A DNA stretch of 64,000 nt, from NCBI GenBank assembly GCA_023424015.1, contig JAFAEM010000048.1, forward strand, positions 1-64,000. The letters are read 5' to 3'. The DNA comes from Bacteroidota bacterium. Lineage in GTDB: Bacteria > Bacteroidota > Bacteroidia > Chitinophagales > Chitinophagaceae. This document shows, piece after piece, positions 43,264 to 51,769 of the stretch. A program made the translations under genes and the position numbers. The notes under the pieces are model-generated. The model was not told the origin of the DNA, made no database searches, and saw nothing but the letters and a program-made list of their open reading frames with translations. Every line of letters starts with the position of its first letter. The stretch's first letter is position 1.

Positions 43264-45207
43264 GTGAGAATCAACCACCCTTCTTTATTTCTTGCGTGTA
43301 TTGCACTGCTGTTTAGCATATACGCCAATTCACAACCCGCCATTCCCCCCATACAATGGGCACAACAGTTTGGCGGATCTGCAGTTGATGTTCCCTTTGT
43401 TATAAAATTTACGGCCGACGGTGGTACGATTGCAGGCGGATATACGGATTCAAAAGACGGTGATATCAATCCACATACCCCTCGCGAATATTGGGATCTT
43501 TGGGTTGCTAAACTGGACCGTTGCGGCAACCTTCAATGGGAGCGTTCGTTTGGAGGCACCGGTTATGAAAGTGCAAGGGATATACTGCCAACAGAAGACG
43601 GGGGCTATCTTATTTTGGGCGAAACAAATTCGACTAATGGTGGTGTGGCTGCCGGCTTTGGTGGAACCAAGGATATCTGGTTACTTAAACTCTCTGCCGC
43701 CGGCATCCTCGAATGGCAGCGACGCTATGGTGGTAACGGGTTAGATATCGGAAATAATATTGTACACGCCGGCGATGGCGGCTACCTGATCGCCGCATCG
43801 TCATCTTCAAACGACGGACAGATCACCGGCAATCATGGCACAGGTGGATATACTGACGGTGTGCTGATGAAGGTATCTGCAAATGGCTCGCTACTCTGGA
43901 GCAAATGTTTTGGCGGCAGCAAGAATGAAGAATTATTTGATATCGAGATCATCGATGGCAGGATCTTCCTCGCTGGCTTTACCAACTCCGTCGATGGTGA
44001 TATTCCTCCCAGCCAGAAAAACTATGATGCATGGTTACTCGCACTTGATGCCAGTGGTAATAAAATCTTCAGCAGGATCTATGGTGGCTCGCAAAATGAT
44101 GTAATCTACTCCATGACACGCGGACTTGACGGCAGCCTGACACTGGCGGGCTATACTACATCAAATGATGGTGATGTGAATGGCGCAAAAGGCAGCCAGG
44201 ACTACTGGGTGATCAATGTAAGTCAGCAGGGTAATTTAAACTGGCAAAAAGTATTGGGTGGTACGGAGGCCGAGTTCGCCAATAATGTGATAACCGACGA
44301 AGATGGTGGCTATATCATTGGCGGTATCTCATACTCCGACGATGGTGACGTGAATGATGCAAGGGGCGAAGGTGATTTCTGGACCGTGAAACTAGCCGCT
44401 GATGGAACCCTTGCCTGGAAAAAAACCTGGGGCGGCAGTGGCAGCGATCATCTCCGCTATATGATACACGATCCGGTTTTAAATGAATACTATTTTGCCG
44501 GCGACTCAGGTTCTGGCGACGGTGATTTTAGCAACCTGCATGGAGAAACCGATTTTGCGATCATAAAACTGAAAATACCTGAACTGGCAACCCGGGACAC
44601 TGCCGTATGCACCGTGAATGGATTTGTTCCCTACAGCGATACGCTATACGATGCATGCGGCTATGACTCTGTGGTGGTAAAGTACCAGCCTGTTGCGATC
44701 AACAACCCTTTTGAAAACATCAGAAACAGGGACACCATTTTTTCCGGGCAAAGCACCCGATTATATACAAATGCCAATGCCAATATTACATGGGAAGAAC
44801 ATGCATCACTGAGCTGTTATAACTGCCCCGACCCCATCGCAAATCCAAACACCACAACTGTTTTTACTGCCATCAACCAACTTCCGGAAGGCTGCCAGGT
44901 GACGGGTGAATTTACTGTCGTGGTGCTAAACGATGCAGTGGTTCTGACGCCGACAGCATTTACACCCAATGCCGATGGACTCAATGACTTTTTTGGTCCG
45001 CTTGGAAAAGTACCGGATCAATACACGTTAAAAATATTCAACCGGAACGGCGAAATGGTTTTCAAAAGTTCGGCTATGCAGCAACGTTGGGATGGAAGAT
45101 TCAGGGGACAGTTACAACCATCCGGGGTATTTATTTACATGATCGACTATAAGGACATGCAAAATAAACTTCACCAGCAAAAAGGCACGTTCACACTTAT
45201 CAGATAA
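43264..45207 (+). CDS. Secreted repeat protein with T9SS type B (gliding-associated) C-terminal domain
   Basis: About 647 residues. From the GTG at 43264 there is a clean signal peptide (RINHPSLFLACIALLFS..SQ). Seven or so repeats of about 55 residues follow (about 35-430), each with a GG(S/T)-x-x-D..DGGYIIAG-x-(T/S)-x-S-x-DGD-V pattern and a DYW-VKL strand, which suggests a beta-propeller. A short Cys-rich linker leads to the type B sorting domain (PTAFTPNADGLNDFF.. to ..KGTFTLIR). The first of a three-gene plus-strand set with DUF1800 and DUF1501 genes, 24 bases ahead of the next start. Role: cell-surface or secreted; ligand unknown. Confidence 0.9.
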   Translation: MRINHPSLFLACIALLFSIYANSQPAIPPIQWAQQFGGSAVDVPFVIKFTADGGTIAGGYTDSKDGDINPHTPREYWDLWVAKLDRCGNLQWERSFGGTGYESARDILPTEDGGYLILGETNSTNGGVAAGFGGTKDIWLLKLSAAGILEWQRRYGGNGLDIGNNIVHAGDGGYLIAASSSSNDGQITGNHGTGGYTDGVLMKVSANGSLLWSKCFGGSKNEELFDIEIIDGRIFLAGFTNSVDGDIPPSQKNYDAWLLALDASGNKIFSRIYGGSQNDVIYSMTRGLDGSLTLAGYTTSNDGDVNGAKGSQDYWVINVSQQGNLNWQKVLGGTEAEFANNVITDEDGGYIIGGISYSDDGDVNDARGEGDFWTVKLAADGTLAWKKTWGGSGSDHLRYMIHDPVLNEYYFAGDSGSGDGDFSNLHGETDFAIIKLKIPELATRDTAVCTVNGFVPYSDTLYDACGYDSVVVKYQPVAINNPFENIRNRDTIFSGQSTRLYTNANANITWEEHASLSCYNCPDPIANPNTTTVFTAINQLPEGCQVTGEFTVVVLNDAVVLTPTAFTPNADGLNDFFGPLGKVPDQYTLKIFNRNGEMVFKSSAMQQRWDGRFRGQLQPSGVFIYMIDYKDMQNKLHQQKGTFTLIR

Positions 45208-45231
45208 ACCGGCTTGAATAAAAAAGACCTT

Positions 45232-46869
45232 ATGGACAGAAGAGATTTTTTTAAAATGACCCGACGCAAAAGGACATCCAGTGTCGGAAAAACCGGCAAC
45301 AGGCATTCATTCTTTTCAGGCCTGACACCCTATGCGGGACCCTGGGGCCTTAACGAGGTGACACATTTATTGAAGCGCACCATGTTTGGCGCAAAAAAAA
45401 CAGATTGTGATTACTTTCTCGGGCTGTCGCCCGATGCTGCCATCGACGAACTGCTCAATACAACAATGACACCTTCGCCTCCCGTAAGAGACTATGGTCT
45501 GATTGAAGACGATGAAGGCTCGCTGCGGGATGATCTCGGAGTAGCCATTGGCGAAACCTGGGTTAATGATCCCAATATGGCGAGTCACCCCGATGTCAGA
45601 GGTGCTATCAATAGCCGGCGTGTCGAGAGTCTCCGCAAGTGGTGGGCAGGACTTATCATCAACCAGCAGAGAAGTATACAGGAGAAAATGGTCCTGTTCT
45701 GGCACCATCACTTTTCCGTACAAATGCAGGAAGTGGAAAATGCACAGATACTTTATCGTCATCACAACCTGCTTCGTAGTAATATGCTTGGAAATTTTAA
45801 AACACTGGCCCGCGAAGTCACGATCGACCCGGCCATGCTAATACACCTGAATGGATATCTCAATTCCAAGCAGGCTCCCGATGAAAACTATGCACGCGAA
45901 ATGCAGGAATTGTTTACTATAGGAAAAGGTGACGATTCGCTTTACACCGAAGATGACGTGATCGCTGCAGCGAGGGTGCTGACTGGCTGGCGTATCAATG
46001 ATGATCCGCTCGGTTCTTACTTTGATGCCGGTGCCCATGATACCGGGCCTAAATCTTTTTCCGCTTTTTACAATAATACAACGATCAGCGGTGGCAGCGG
46101 AGAGCAGGAACTCGATGCGCTGGTCGACATGATCTTTTCCACCACAGAAGCTTCCCGGTTCATTTGCCGTAAACTTTATAAATGGTTCGTATACTATGAA
46201 ATTGATGACGACACGGAGAGGGATGTGATCGAACCGATGGCAGCTATCCTGCAGGCAAACAATTTCGAGATCAGGCCAGCTTTGTCAGCCTTGCTTAAAA
46301 GCGAACACTTCTTTGATCCCATCAACCAGGCATGCTATATCAAAAGCCCGTTTGATATTATTGCCGGCACCTTGCGGGAGTTTGATGTCACCTTCCCTGC
46401 CTACACGGATTATACGACAGGCTATCCCTTGTTTTTCTCTTTGTATCAGCATGCAGCCGATATGCAGCAGGACCTGTTTCAGCCGCCCGATGTCTCGGGC
46501 TGGCCTTCCTATTACCAGGAACCCATGCATTACGAGCTTTGGGTCAATAGCAATTCGCTTCCCAAAAGAGCTGATTTTACCGACGGACTGGTGAATGATG
46601 CCCTGATCGATACACGTGCTTTCGCAGCCCATTCGACTAATCCTGCCGATCCCGATCAACTGATCATTGATGTAACAGCGTTGTTGCTGAGATATCCCTT
46701 ATCAGATAATTCACGATCGTATGTAAAGCGAAGATTCTTATTGAACAACACCAATGATAATTCCGTATGGACAAATGCCTGGAATAATAACGATAATGCA
46801 GTGATCAATGCTTCATTGCGGGAAATGTTTAAGTTTTTAATGAACCTGCCAGAGTTTCATCTCTGCTAA
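45232..46869 (+). CDS. DUF1800 protein (first copy)
   Basis: A 545-residue DUF1800 protein with the conserved HLLKRTMFG opening, WWAGLII, KMVLFWHHHFSVQ, NYAREMQELFTIGKG, ARVLTGWRI, LYKWFVYYEID and PPDVSGWPSY blocks. The N-terminus is short and basic (DRRDFFKMTRRKRTS) and could resemble a degenerate twin-arginine signal but has no hydrophobic core. DUF1800 and DUF1501 genes are often paired and presumed to act together in the periplasm or outside; the activity is unknown. Here the partner starts 16 bases downstream. ATG 45232 is used rather than TTG 45214. Confidence 0.88.
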   Translation: MDRRDFFKMTRRKRTSSVGKTGNRHSFFSGLTPYAGPWGLNEVTHLLKRTMFGAKKTDCDYFLGLSPDAAIDELLNTTMTPSPPVRDYGLIEDDEGSLRDDLGVAIGETWVNDPNMASHPDVRGAINSRRVESLRKWWAGLIINQQRSIQEKMVLFWHHHFSVQMQEVENAQILYRHHNLLRSNMLGNFKTLAREVTIDPAMLIHLNGYLNSKQAPDENYAREMQELFTIGKGDDSLYTEDDVIAAARVLTGWRINDDPLGSYFDAGAHDTGPKSFSAFYNNTTISGGSGEQELDALVDMIFSTTEASRFICRKLYKWFVYYEIDDDTERDVIEPMAAILQANNFEIRPALSALLKSEHFFDPINQACYIKSPFDIIAGTLREFDVTFPAYTDYTTGYPLFFSLYQHAADMQQDLFQPPDVSGWPSYYQEPMHYELWVNSNSLPKRADFTDGLVNDALIDTRAFAAHSTNPADPDQLIIDVTALLLRYPLSDNSRSYVKRRFLLNNTNDNSVWTNAWNNNDNAVINASLREMFKFLMNLPEFHLC

Positions 46870-46885
46870 CGATTAAATCCAAACT

Positions 46886-48493
46886 ATGAACAGGAGAAAC
46901 TTTTTGAAAAATACTGTACCGGCCGCGATCACTTTGCCGGGTCTGGTGAATGGCTTTTCATTTACAGCCTATGGCGCTTCGCAAAATGCCCTCGCATCCT
47001 TGCTGGAAGAGGCCGGTGCTGATACCGATCATGTTTTTGTATTGATCCAGCTGGCGGGTGGAAACGATGGATTGAACATGGTGATACCGCTGGATATGTA
47101 TGCGAACTATTATAATGCAAGAACCAATGTAGCCATCCCGCAGAGTAAAGTGTTGCGACTTGATGGCACCGACAGATCGGGGCTACACCCGGCCATGACA
47201 GCGCTACAAAATATGTACAATGAAGGCAAGATAAGTGTTGTGCAATCTGTAGGTTATGAAAATCCGAATTTCTCCCATTTCCGGGCCACTGATATCTGGA
47301 GCAGTGGCGATACGCGTGAAAGCCGGAGGGAACGTGTAAAGACGGGATGGATGGGACGTTACCTGGAAAATGAATACCCCGGCTATCCTGATGCTTATCC
47401 CAGCAATGAAATGCCCGATCCCCTCGCGATACAGATCAGCAGCACACCTACACTGGTGGCACAGGGACCGATCTATTCAATGGGCTTATCCATAACCGAT
47501 CCGGAAAAGATCTATTCTTTTACCAACCCTTTCTCTGATTATCCACTGGACTCAGCACCGGCTAATAAAGAACTGAAATACCTCAGAGTCGTTTCAGAGA
47601 AAACAAAGATCTATTCGGATATCATCAGGACAGCCTATCGCCGATCATCTACGATGGCAGATTATCCCGAAGACAACTGGCTGGCTGATCAGCTGAGGAT
47701 CGTGGCCAGGCTTATCAAAGGCGGCCTGAAAACGAAAGTATATACGGTAACTATCGGTGGATTTGACACACACAAAAAACAGGTGAATGCAAGCGATACC
47801 ACAACAGGTATGCATGCAAAGCTGATGAAAGATCTGTCGACAGGTATCAGCGCTTTCCAGCAAGACCTGGAGATGATGCAGATCGAAGATCGTGTGATGG
47901 GCATGACATTCTCCGAATTTGGCAGGCGGATAAAATCCAATGCCAGCCTCGGTACTGACCACGGCGCCGCCGCGCCTTTGATTTTATTTGGCAAGCATGC
48001 GAAGAAAGGAATCCTGGGAAATAGTCCCGAGATCCCTTCCGATATACAGGTGGTCAATAATATCCCTTTTCAATATGATTTTAGGAGCGTTTACGCGTCT
48101 GTGCTGGAACAATGGTTTTGTGTAAACCAGCCTGCGCTGGATACCATCATGCTGCAAAATTACCAGTCGCTGCCCCTCATCCAGGGTGGTCCGTGTGGAT
48201 TGCCCGAAGACCCGGATGATACGAATAATGCTTCGGAGGACTTAATTCTGAAAATGTGGCCAAACCCTTATTCGATCAATGCCACTATTCAGTTCTCGAC
48301 AAAAGGAGGTCATACGATGATACAACAGATCGACGCGCTGGGAAGGGTTGTAAAAGTGTTGACCAGCCAGGAGTATGCAGCCGGTACTTATAATATCGAT
48401 ATCTATAGTGACGGGTTTGCCACGGGGGCTTATTTTATCAGGCTGCAGAATAAGTCATTGCAAAAAGTGATCAGCGTGATAAAGATGCCATAG
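46886..48493 (+). CDS. DUF1501 protein with T9SS type A sorting domain (first copy)
   Basis: A 535-residue member of the sulfatase/phosphatase-fold DUF1501 family. The N-terminus is a Tat-like signal (NRRNFLKNT..AAITLPGL). The core carries VLIQLAGGNDGLNMVIP, HPAMTALQNMY, NFSHFRATDIW, YTVTIGGFDTHKKQ, FSEFGRRIKSN and TDHGAAAPL, which hold the family metal-binding Asp/His residues. About 85 residues at the C-terminus (from KMWPNPYSINAT to VISVIKMP) form a T9SS type A sorting domain. A Tat-type signal combined with a T9SS tag implies folding in the cytoplasm and then outer-membrane export. Same order (DUF1800 first) as the 58-60.8 kb pair. Confidence 0.9.
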   Translation: MNRRNFLKNTVPAAITLPGLVNGFSFTAYGASQNALASLLEEAGADTDHVFVLIQLAGGNDGLNMVIPLDMYANYYNARTNVAIPQSKVLRLDGTDRSGLHPAMTALQNMYNEGKISVVQSVGYENPNFSHFRATDIWSSGDTRESRRERVKTGWMGRYLENEYPGYPDAYPSNEMPDPLAIQISSTPTLVAQGPIYSMGLSITDPEKIYSFTNPFSDYPLDSAPANKELKYLRVVSEKTKIYSDIIRTAYRRSSTMADYPEDNWLADQLRIVARLIKGGLKTKVYTVTIGGFDTHKKQVNASDTTTGMHAKLMKDLSTGISAFQQDLEMMQIEDRVMGMTFSEFGRRIKSNASLGTDHGAAAPLILFGKHAKKGILGNSPEIPSDIQVVNNIPFQYDFRSVYASVLEQWFCVNQPALDTIMLQNYQSLPLIQGGPCGLPEDPDDTNNASEDLILKMWPNPYSINATIQFSTKGGHTMIQQIDALGRVVKVLTSQEYAAGTYNIDIYSDGFATGAYFIRLQNKSLQKVISVIKMP

Positions 48494-48518
48494 TATTTTA
48501 AGTCAACCTATTTCGTGT

Positions 48519-48553
48519 CAAAAAGCTACGAGCTGTGAGCTTCGAGCTTCGAG
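48519..48553 (+). repeat. Partial copy of the ~140-bp interspersed repeat
   Basis: caaaaagctacgagctgtgag followed by a short cttcgag repeat. Matches the central part of 51407-51550. Confidence 0.6.
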
Positions 48554-48580
48554 GCCAACAACTTAAAACCATCTAAACAA

Positions 48581-48611
48581 ATTCCCTTATCCCATCGAAA
48601 AATAAGGGAAT
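48581..48611. terminator. Bidirectional terminator-like hairpin between convergent genes
   Basis: Perfect ten-base arms attcccttat and ataagggaat around an eleven-base loop, between the DUF1501 gene and the RidA-like gene. The tail is T-rich on the plus side (aagattatttt). Confidence 0.6.
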
Positions 48612-48630
48612 AAGATTATTTTCTGGAAGT

Positions 48631-49062
48631 TCACTTCGGCAAATGGGCAATGACCTCTACCTCCAACTTTGCTTCGGGCATATATAGCCTGCTAACCTGT
48701 ACCCAGGTAGCGGCGGGGAAATCACCTTTATAAAAAACTTTGCGTGCTTCATTGTGTTTTTTCATCGCCTCGATATCGGTGGTATAAAGATTTTCCTTGA
48801 CCACATTCTGGAAGGTAGCGCCATATTGCTGCAACGACCTTTCAATCCCCTTGTACAACCTCGTGATACCGGCTTGCGTTATTTCAAGCGATACAGTCCC
48901 TGATATATATAATATATTATCCACTTTCACTACCTGCGCATAACCCGCCGCGGTATCCTGGTCACTTTGCCAGTGCCATTTATGTTTCTGGATATTATTT
49001 TGCTGGGTAAATGCCTGGAAGGATGAAAACCCCAGGATTAGGAGAAGGGTGTACTTGTTCAT
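48631..49062 (-). CDS. Exported RidA-like (YjgF) protein lacking the catalytic arginine
   Basis: A 143-residue protein: signal peptide (NKYTLLLILGFSSFQAF, about 1-19) followed by a complete RidA fold (ILYISGTVSL, VVKENLYTTDIEAM, AATWVQVSRLYMPEAKLEVEVIAHLP). In E. coli RidA the residue after FPA is the catalytic Arg105; in the aligned FPAATWVQV it is Ala, so 2-imine deamination is not expected. Start ATG 49062 puts the signal peptide at the N-terminus; further upstream codons come from repeat DNA. Periplasmic RidA-family proteins are less usual than cytosolic ones. Function open. Confidence 0.82.
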   Translation of the reverse strand: MNKYTLLLILGFSSFQAFTQQNNIQKHKWHWQSDQDTAAGYAQVVKVDNILYISGTVSLEITQAGITRLYKGIERSLQQYGATFQNVVKENLYTTDIEAMKKHNEARKVFYKGDFPAATWVQVSRLYMPEAKLEVEVIAHLPK

Positions 49063-49412
49063 GAAATGATTTTTTATTGAATTATTGCCGAAACATGGAG
49101 TTGGGACTTTGTAATTTGGACACAAAGCGATCAAAGTGCTCACAGCCTCTCCCCAATTCCTAATCCCTAATTCCAAATCATTATTGTCCGCGGAACCCTG
49201 GAGTACGACAAACCACGGCGGTCAAGGCGAGCACGGCGAAAGGCGTCTATGTGTTAAAAAATCTGCTACGAAGAATAGGACAGATGCTAATACTCCGCTG
49301 TGTCCGCTGTGTGCGCTGTGGTTTCCTGACTCATCGAGACATTAGAACTACGACCAGCAAAGAGAAGGTCTCGAGGAAAAATTCTATTCCGGACAGCAAT
49401 GATCCCAAATTA
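49063..49412. repeat. Intergenic region with phrase-like repeats
   Basis: No gene seen. It contains gcggtcaaggcgagcacgg and ctgtgtccgctgtgtgcgctgtgg type repeats around 49.20-49.33 kb and an atcgagacattagaactacg segment. It probably includes the promoter of the RidA-like gene near its left end and the 3' untranslated end of the oxidoreductase gene at its right. Confidence 0.5.
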
Positions 49413-51260
49413 CTAAACCAGGTACTTCTTTATCTCTTCCACCAGTTCCGTTTTCGTGATCGGCACACCCATGATCTTGTTGTAGCCTTTGGCATCCACA
49501 AAATAAACATCCCGGATGATCTTGATCAGCTGACCATTGTTGATCTCCGGAATAAGCACGGTCTCAAAATTCTTCAGTATCTCACCCAGGTTTTTGGGAA
49601 AGGGACGCATATGCCGCAAATGAGCATGACTTACCGCATGTCCCTGCGCCTGCAATTCCGCAACAGCCGATTTGATGGCGCCGAAAGTGGAGCCCCATCC
49701 CAGTACAAGCACTTTACCTTTATCGGGTCCGCTATCGATCTTTTGTTCGGGGATATAATCAGCGATCTTATCTACTTTTTCCTGCCTGATCTTCACCATC
49801 AGCTGGTGGTTTTCGGGATCGTAACTGATATTACCGGTTATGTTTTGTTTTTCGAGTCCACCGATACGATGTTCGAGTCCTGGAGTACCCGGTATGGCCC
49901 ATGGCCTGGCTAGTTTTTCATCACGCAGGTAGGGCTGGAGCTTTTCCTCACCATGACCCAGCTCCGTTTTGAACTTTACGTGTATGGGTGGCAATTGATC
50001 TTTTGTTGGGAAACGCCAGGGTTCAGCACCATTCGCGATATATCCGTCGCTTAAAAATATCACCGGCGTCATATGTTGCACGGCAATTCGTACCGCCTCA
50101 TATACCGAATCAAAGCAATCTGCGGGTGTAGCCGCTGCGATCACGGGCATGGGACATTCACCATTACGACCATAATAGGCCTGGAGTAAATCACTCTGCT
50201 CTGTTTTGGTGGGCAATCCGGTGGACGGTCCCCCACGTTGTACATCGATGATGAGCAGCGGGATCTCAAGCATCACGGCCAATCCCATGGCTTCGGCTTT
50301 CAAAGCCATACCCGGGCCAGAGGTGGTAGTCACACCCAGTGCCCCACCATAAGCTGCACCTATCGCTGTAGTGATAGCCGCGATCTCGTCTTCTGCCTGG
50401 AATGTGCGGATACCAAAATTTTTATGCCGTGCCAGCTCATGCAAAATATCGGAAGCCGGCGTAATGGGATAAGAGCCAAGAAACATCGGTAAACCGCTTA
50501 CATTGGAAGCGGCGATCAACCCATAGGCAAGCGCCTGGTTGCCCATGATGGAACGGTACTCACCCGCTTCCATTTTTGCTTTGGCAACCTTATAGGTGGT
50601 GGTAAATGTTTCTGTTGTGTCACCATAATTATAACCTGCCTGCAACACGCGCAGGTTGCTTTCCAATATCTCTTCTTTTTTTGAAAACTTCTCCTTTAAA
50701 AAGTTCGTGGTATTGCTCATATCCCGGTCGTACATCCAGTACAGGAAGCCGAGCACGAACATGTTTTTAGCACGATCCTTTTCTTTCATACCCATCGAAA
50801 AATCTTTCAGGGCTTCGCGGGTCATCTTGGTCACATCCATCCTGATGACTTCATAATTATCCAGGCTGCCGTTCTCAAGCGGGTTCTCACCTTCGGGATA
50901 ATTGGCAAGACGAAGATTTTTAGAATCAAAACCATCGGTATTGACAATGATCTTGCCTCCTTTTTTCAGCGCGGTAAGATTTGCCTTCAATGCCGCCGCA
51001 TTCATCGCCACGAGCACATCACAGGCATCACCTGGTGTGAATACCCTGTCACTTGAAAACCTGAGCTGGTAGCCACTTACACCGGGCAGGGTACCCTGCG
51101 GCGCCCTGATCTCTGCCGGGAAATCTGGAAAGGTGGAAAGGTCGATACCAAGTAGCGCCGTGTTATTAGTAAATTGGGTTCCAGTAAGTTGCATCCCATC
51201 ACCACTATCCCCGGCGAACTTGATCACCACGTCCTGTAAAACTTCTTGCTTGCGGATCAT
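49413..51260 (-). CDS. 2-oxoacid:ferredoxin oxidoreductase, fused gamma-alpha subunit (KorA type)
   Basis: A 615-residue fusion. The gamma-type domain is at about residues 5-190 (VVIKFAGDSGDGMQLTG, FPDFPAEIRAPQGT) and the alpha domain at about 200-615 (GNQALAYGLIAAS, SYPITPASDILHELA, AEDEIAAITTAIGAAYGGALG, TTSGPGM). This is the alpha subunit of 2-oxoglutarate (or other 2-oxoacid) synthase, which decarboxylates the oxoacid to acyl-CoA with ferredoxin as acceptor. The beta subunit, which binds thiamine diphosphate, would normally lie directly downstream, but there are repeats and a RidA-like gene instead. Start ATG 51260 from the promoter box at 51278. Confidence 0.92.
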   Translation of the reverse strand: MIRKQEVLQDVVIKFAGDSGDGMQLTGTQFTNNTALLGIDLSTFPDFPAEIRAPQGTLPGVSGYQLRFSSDRVFTPGDACDVLVAMNAAALKANLTALKKGGKIIVNTDGFDSKNLRLANYPEGENPLENGSLDNYEVIRMDVTKMTREALKDFSMGMKEKDRAKNMFVLGFLYWMYDRDMSNTTNFLKEKFSKKEEILESNLRVLQAGYNYGDTTETFTTTYKVAKAKMEAGEYRSIMGNQALAYGLIAASNVSGLPMFLGSYPITPASDILHELARHKNFGIRTFQAEDEIAAITTAIGAAYGGALGVTTTSGPGMALKAEAMGLAVMLEIPLLIIDVQRGGPSTGLPTKTEQSDLLQAYYGRNGECPMPVIAAATPADCFDSVYEAVRIAVQHMTPVIFLSDGYIANGAEPWRFPTKDQLPPIHVKFKTELGHGEEKLQPYLRDEKLARPWAIPGTPGLEHRIGGLEKQNITGNISYDPENHQLMVKIRQEKVDKIADYIPEQKIDSGPDKGKVLVLGWGSTFGAIKSAVAELQAQGHAVSHAHLRHMRPFPKNLGEILKNFETVLIPEINNGQLIKIIRDVYFVDAKGYNKIMGVPITKTELVEEIKKYLV

Positions 51261-51277
51261 CTGAAAAAATTGTTTTG

Positions 51278-51285
51278 CAAAATTA
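51278..51285 (-). promoter_or_regulatory. -7 promoter box TAATTTTG for the oxidoreductase gene
   Basis: Exact TAnnTTTG match 17 bases before ATG 51260. Longer candidate starts up to 51401 lie upstream of this promoter. Confidence 0.55.
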
Positions 51286-51406
51286 GGGTAGTTTGGCGGT
51301 GTTATGACTCGCAGGGGGAATTTGAAAATTTGAAAATTTGGGGATTTGAAAATGTGAGAATGGCAGCCCTGCCGATCTGTGTAAATAGGCAAATACACCA
51401 ACCTTA

Positions 51407-51550
51407 AACTAGTGTCGTGGCAAGCTTAAAATGCCGCTTCAAAAAGCTACGAGCTATGAGCTTCGAAATCGATCGTTTGACCACGAAATTTGAGGCCTTG
51501 AGCCTCATGGCTCACAGCTCGCAGCTCGCAGCTAAAATTAGAGAAACCAT
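51407..51550 (+). repeat. ~140-bp interspersed repeat, copy 2
   Basis: Begins actagtgtcgtggcaagc, continues with cttcaaaaagctacgagctatg and ends cagctcgcagctcgcagct. It is the reverse complement of 14964-15103 with scattered differences. The rest of the gap up to 51769 contains no recognisable gene and should carry the M16 peptidase promoter. Confidence 0.75.
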
Positions 51551-51769
51551 CAAAATATGGTTGACTTAACACTAGTTATATCCTTCCCGGCTAAAACTTC
51601 GTTATGAATAGCTTAGCTAATTGACAAATGGCAAGGTTAAAATGCCAGATTATCTTATTTTGCCGGTTATCCGGATCGAAATACCTAACAACACATGAAT
51701 ACGTCGTAGAATATGTTCCGGCTGATTCAATATTCACGACAGAACGATTCAATTAAAAACTAACGACTG

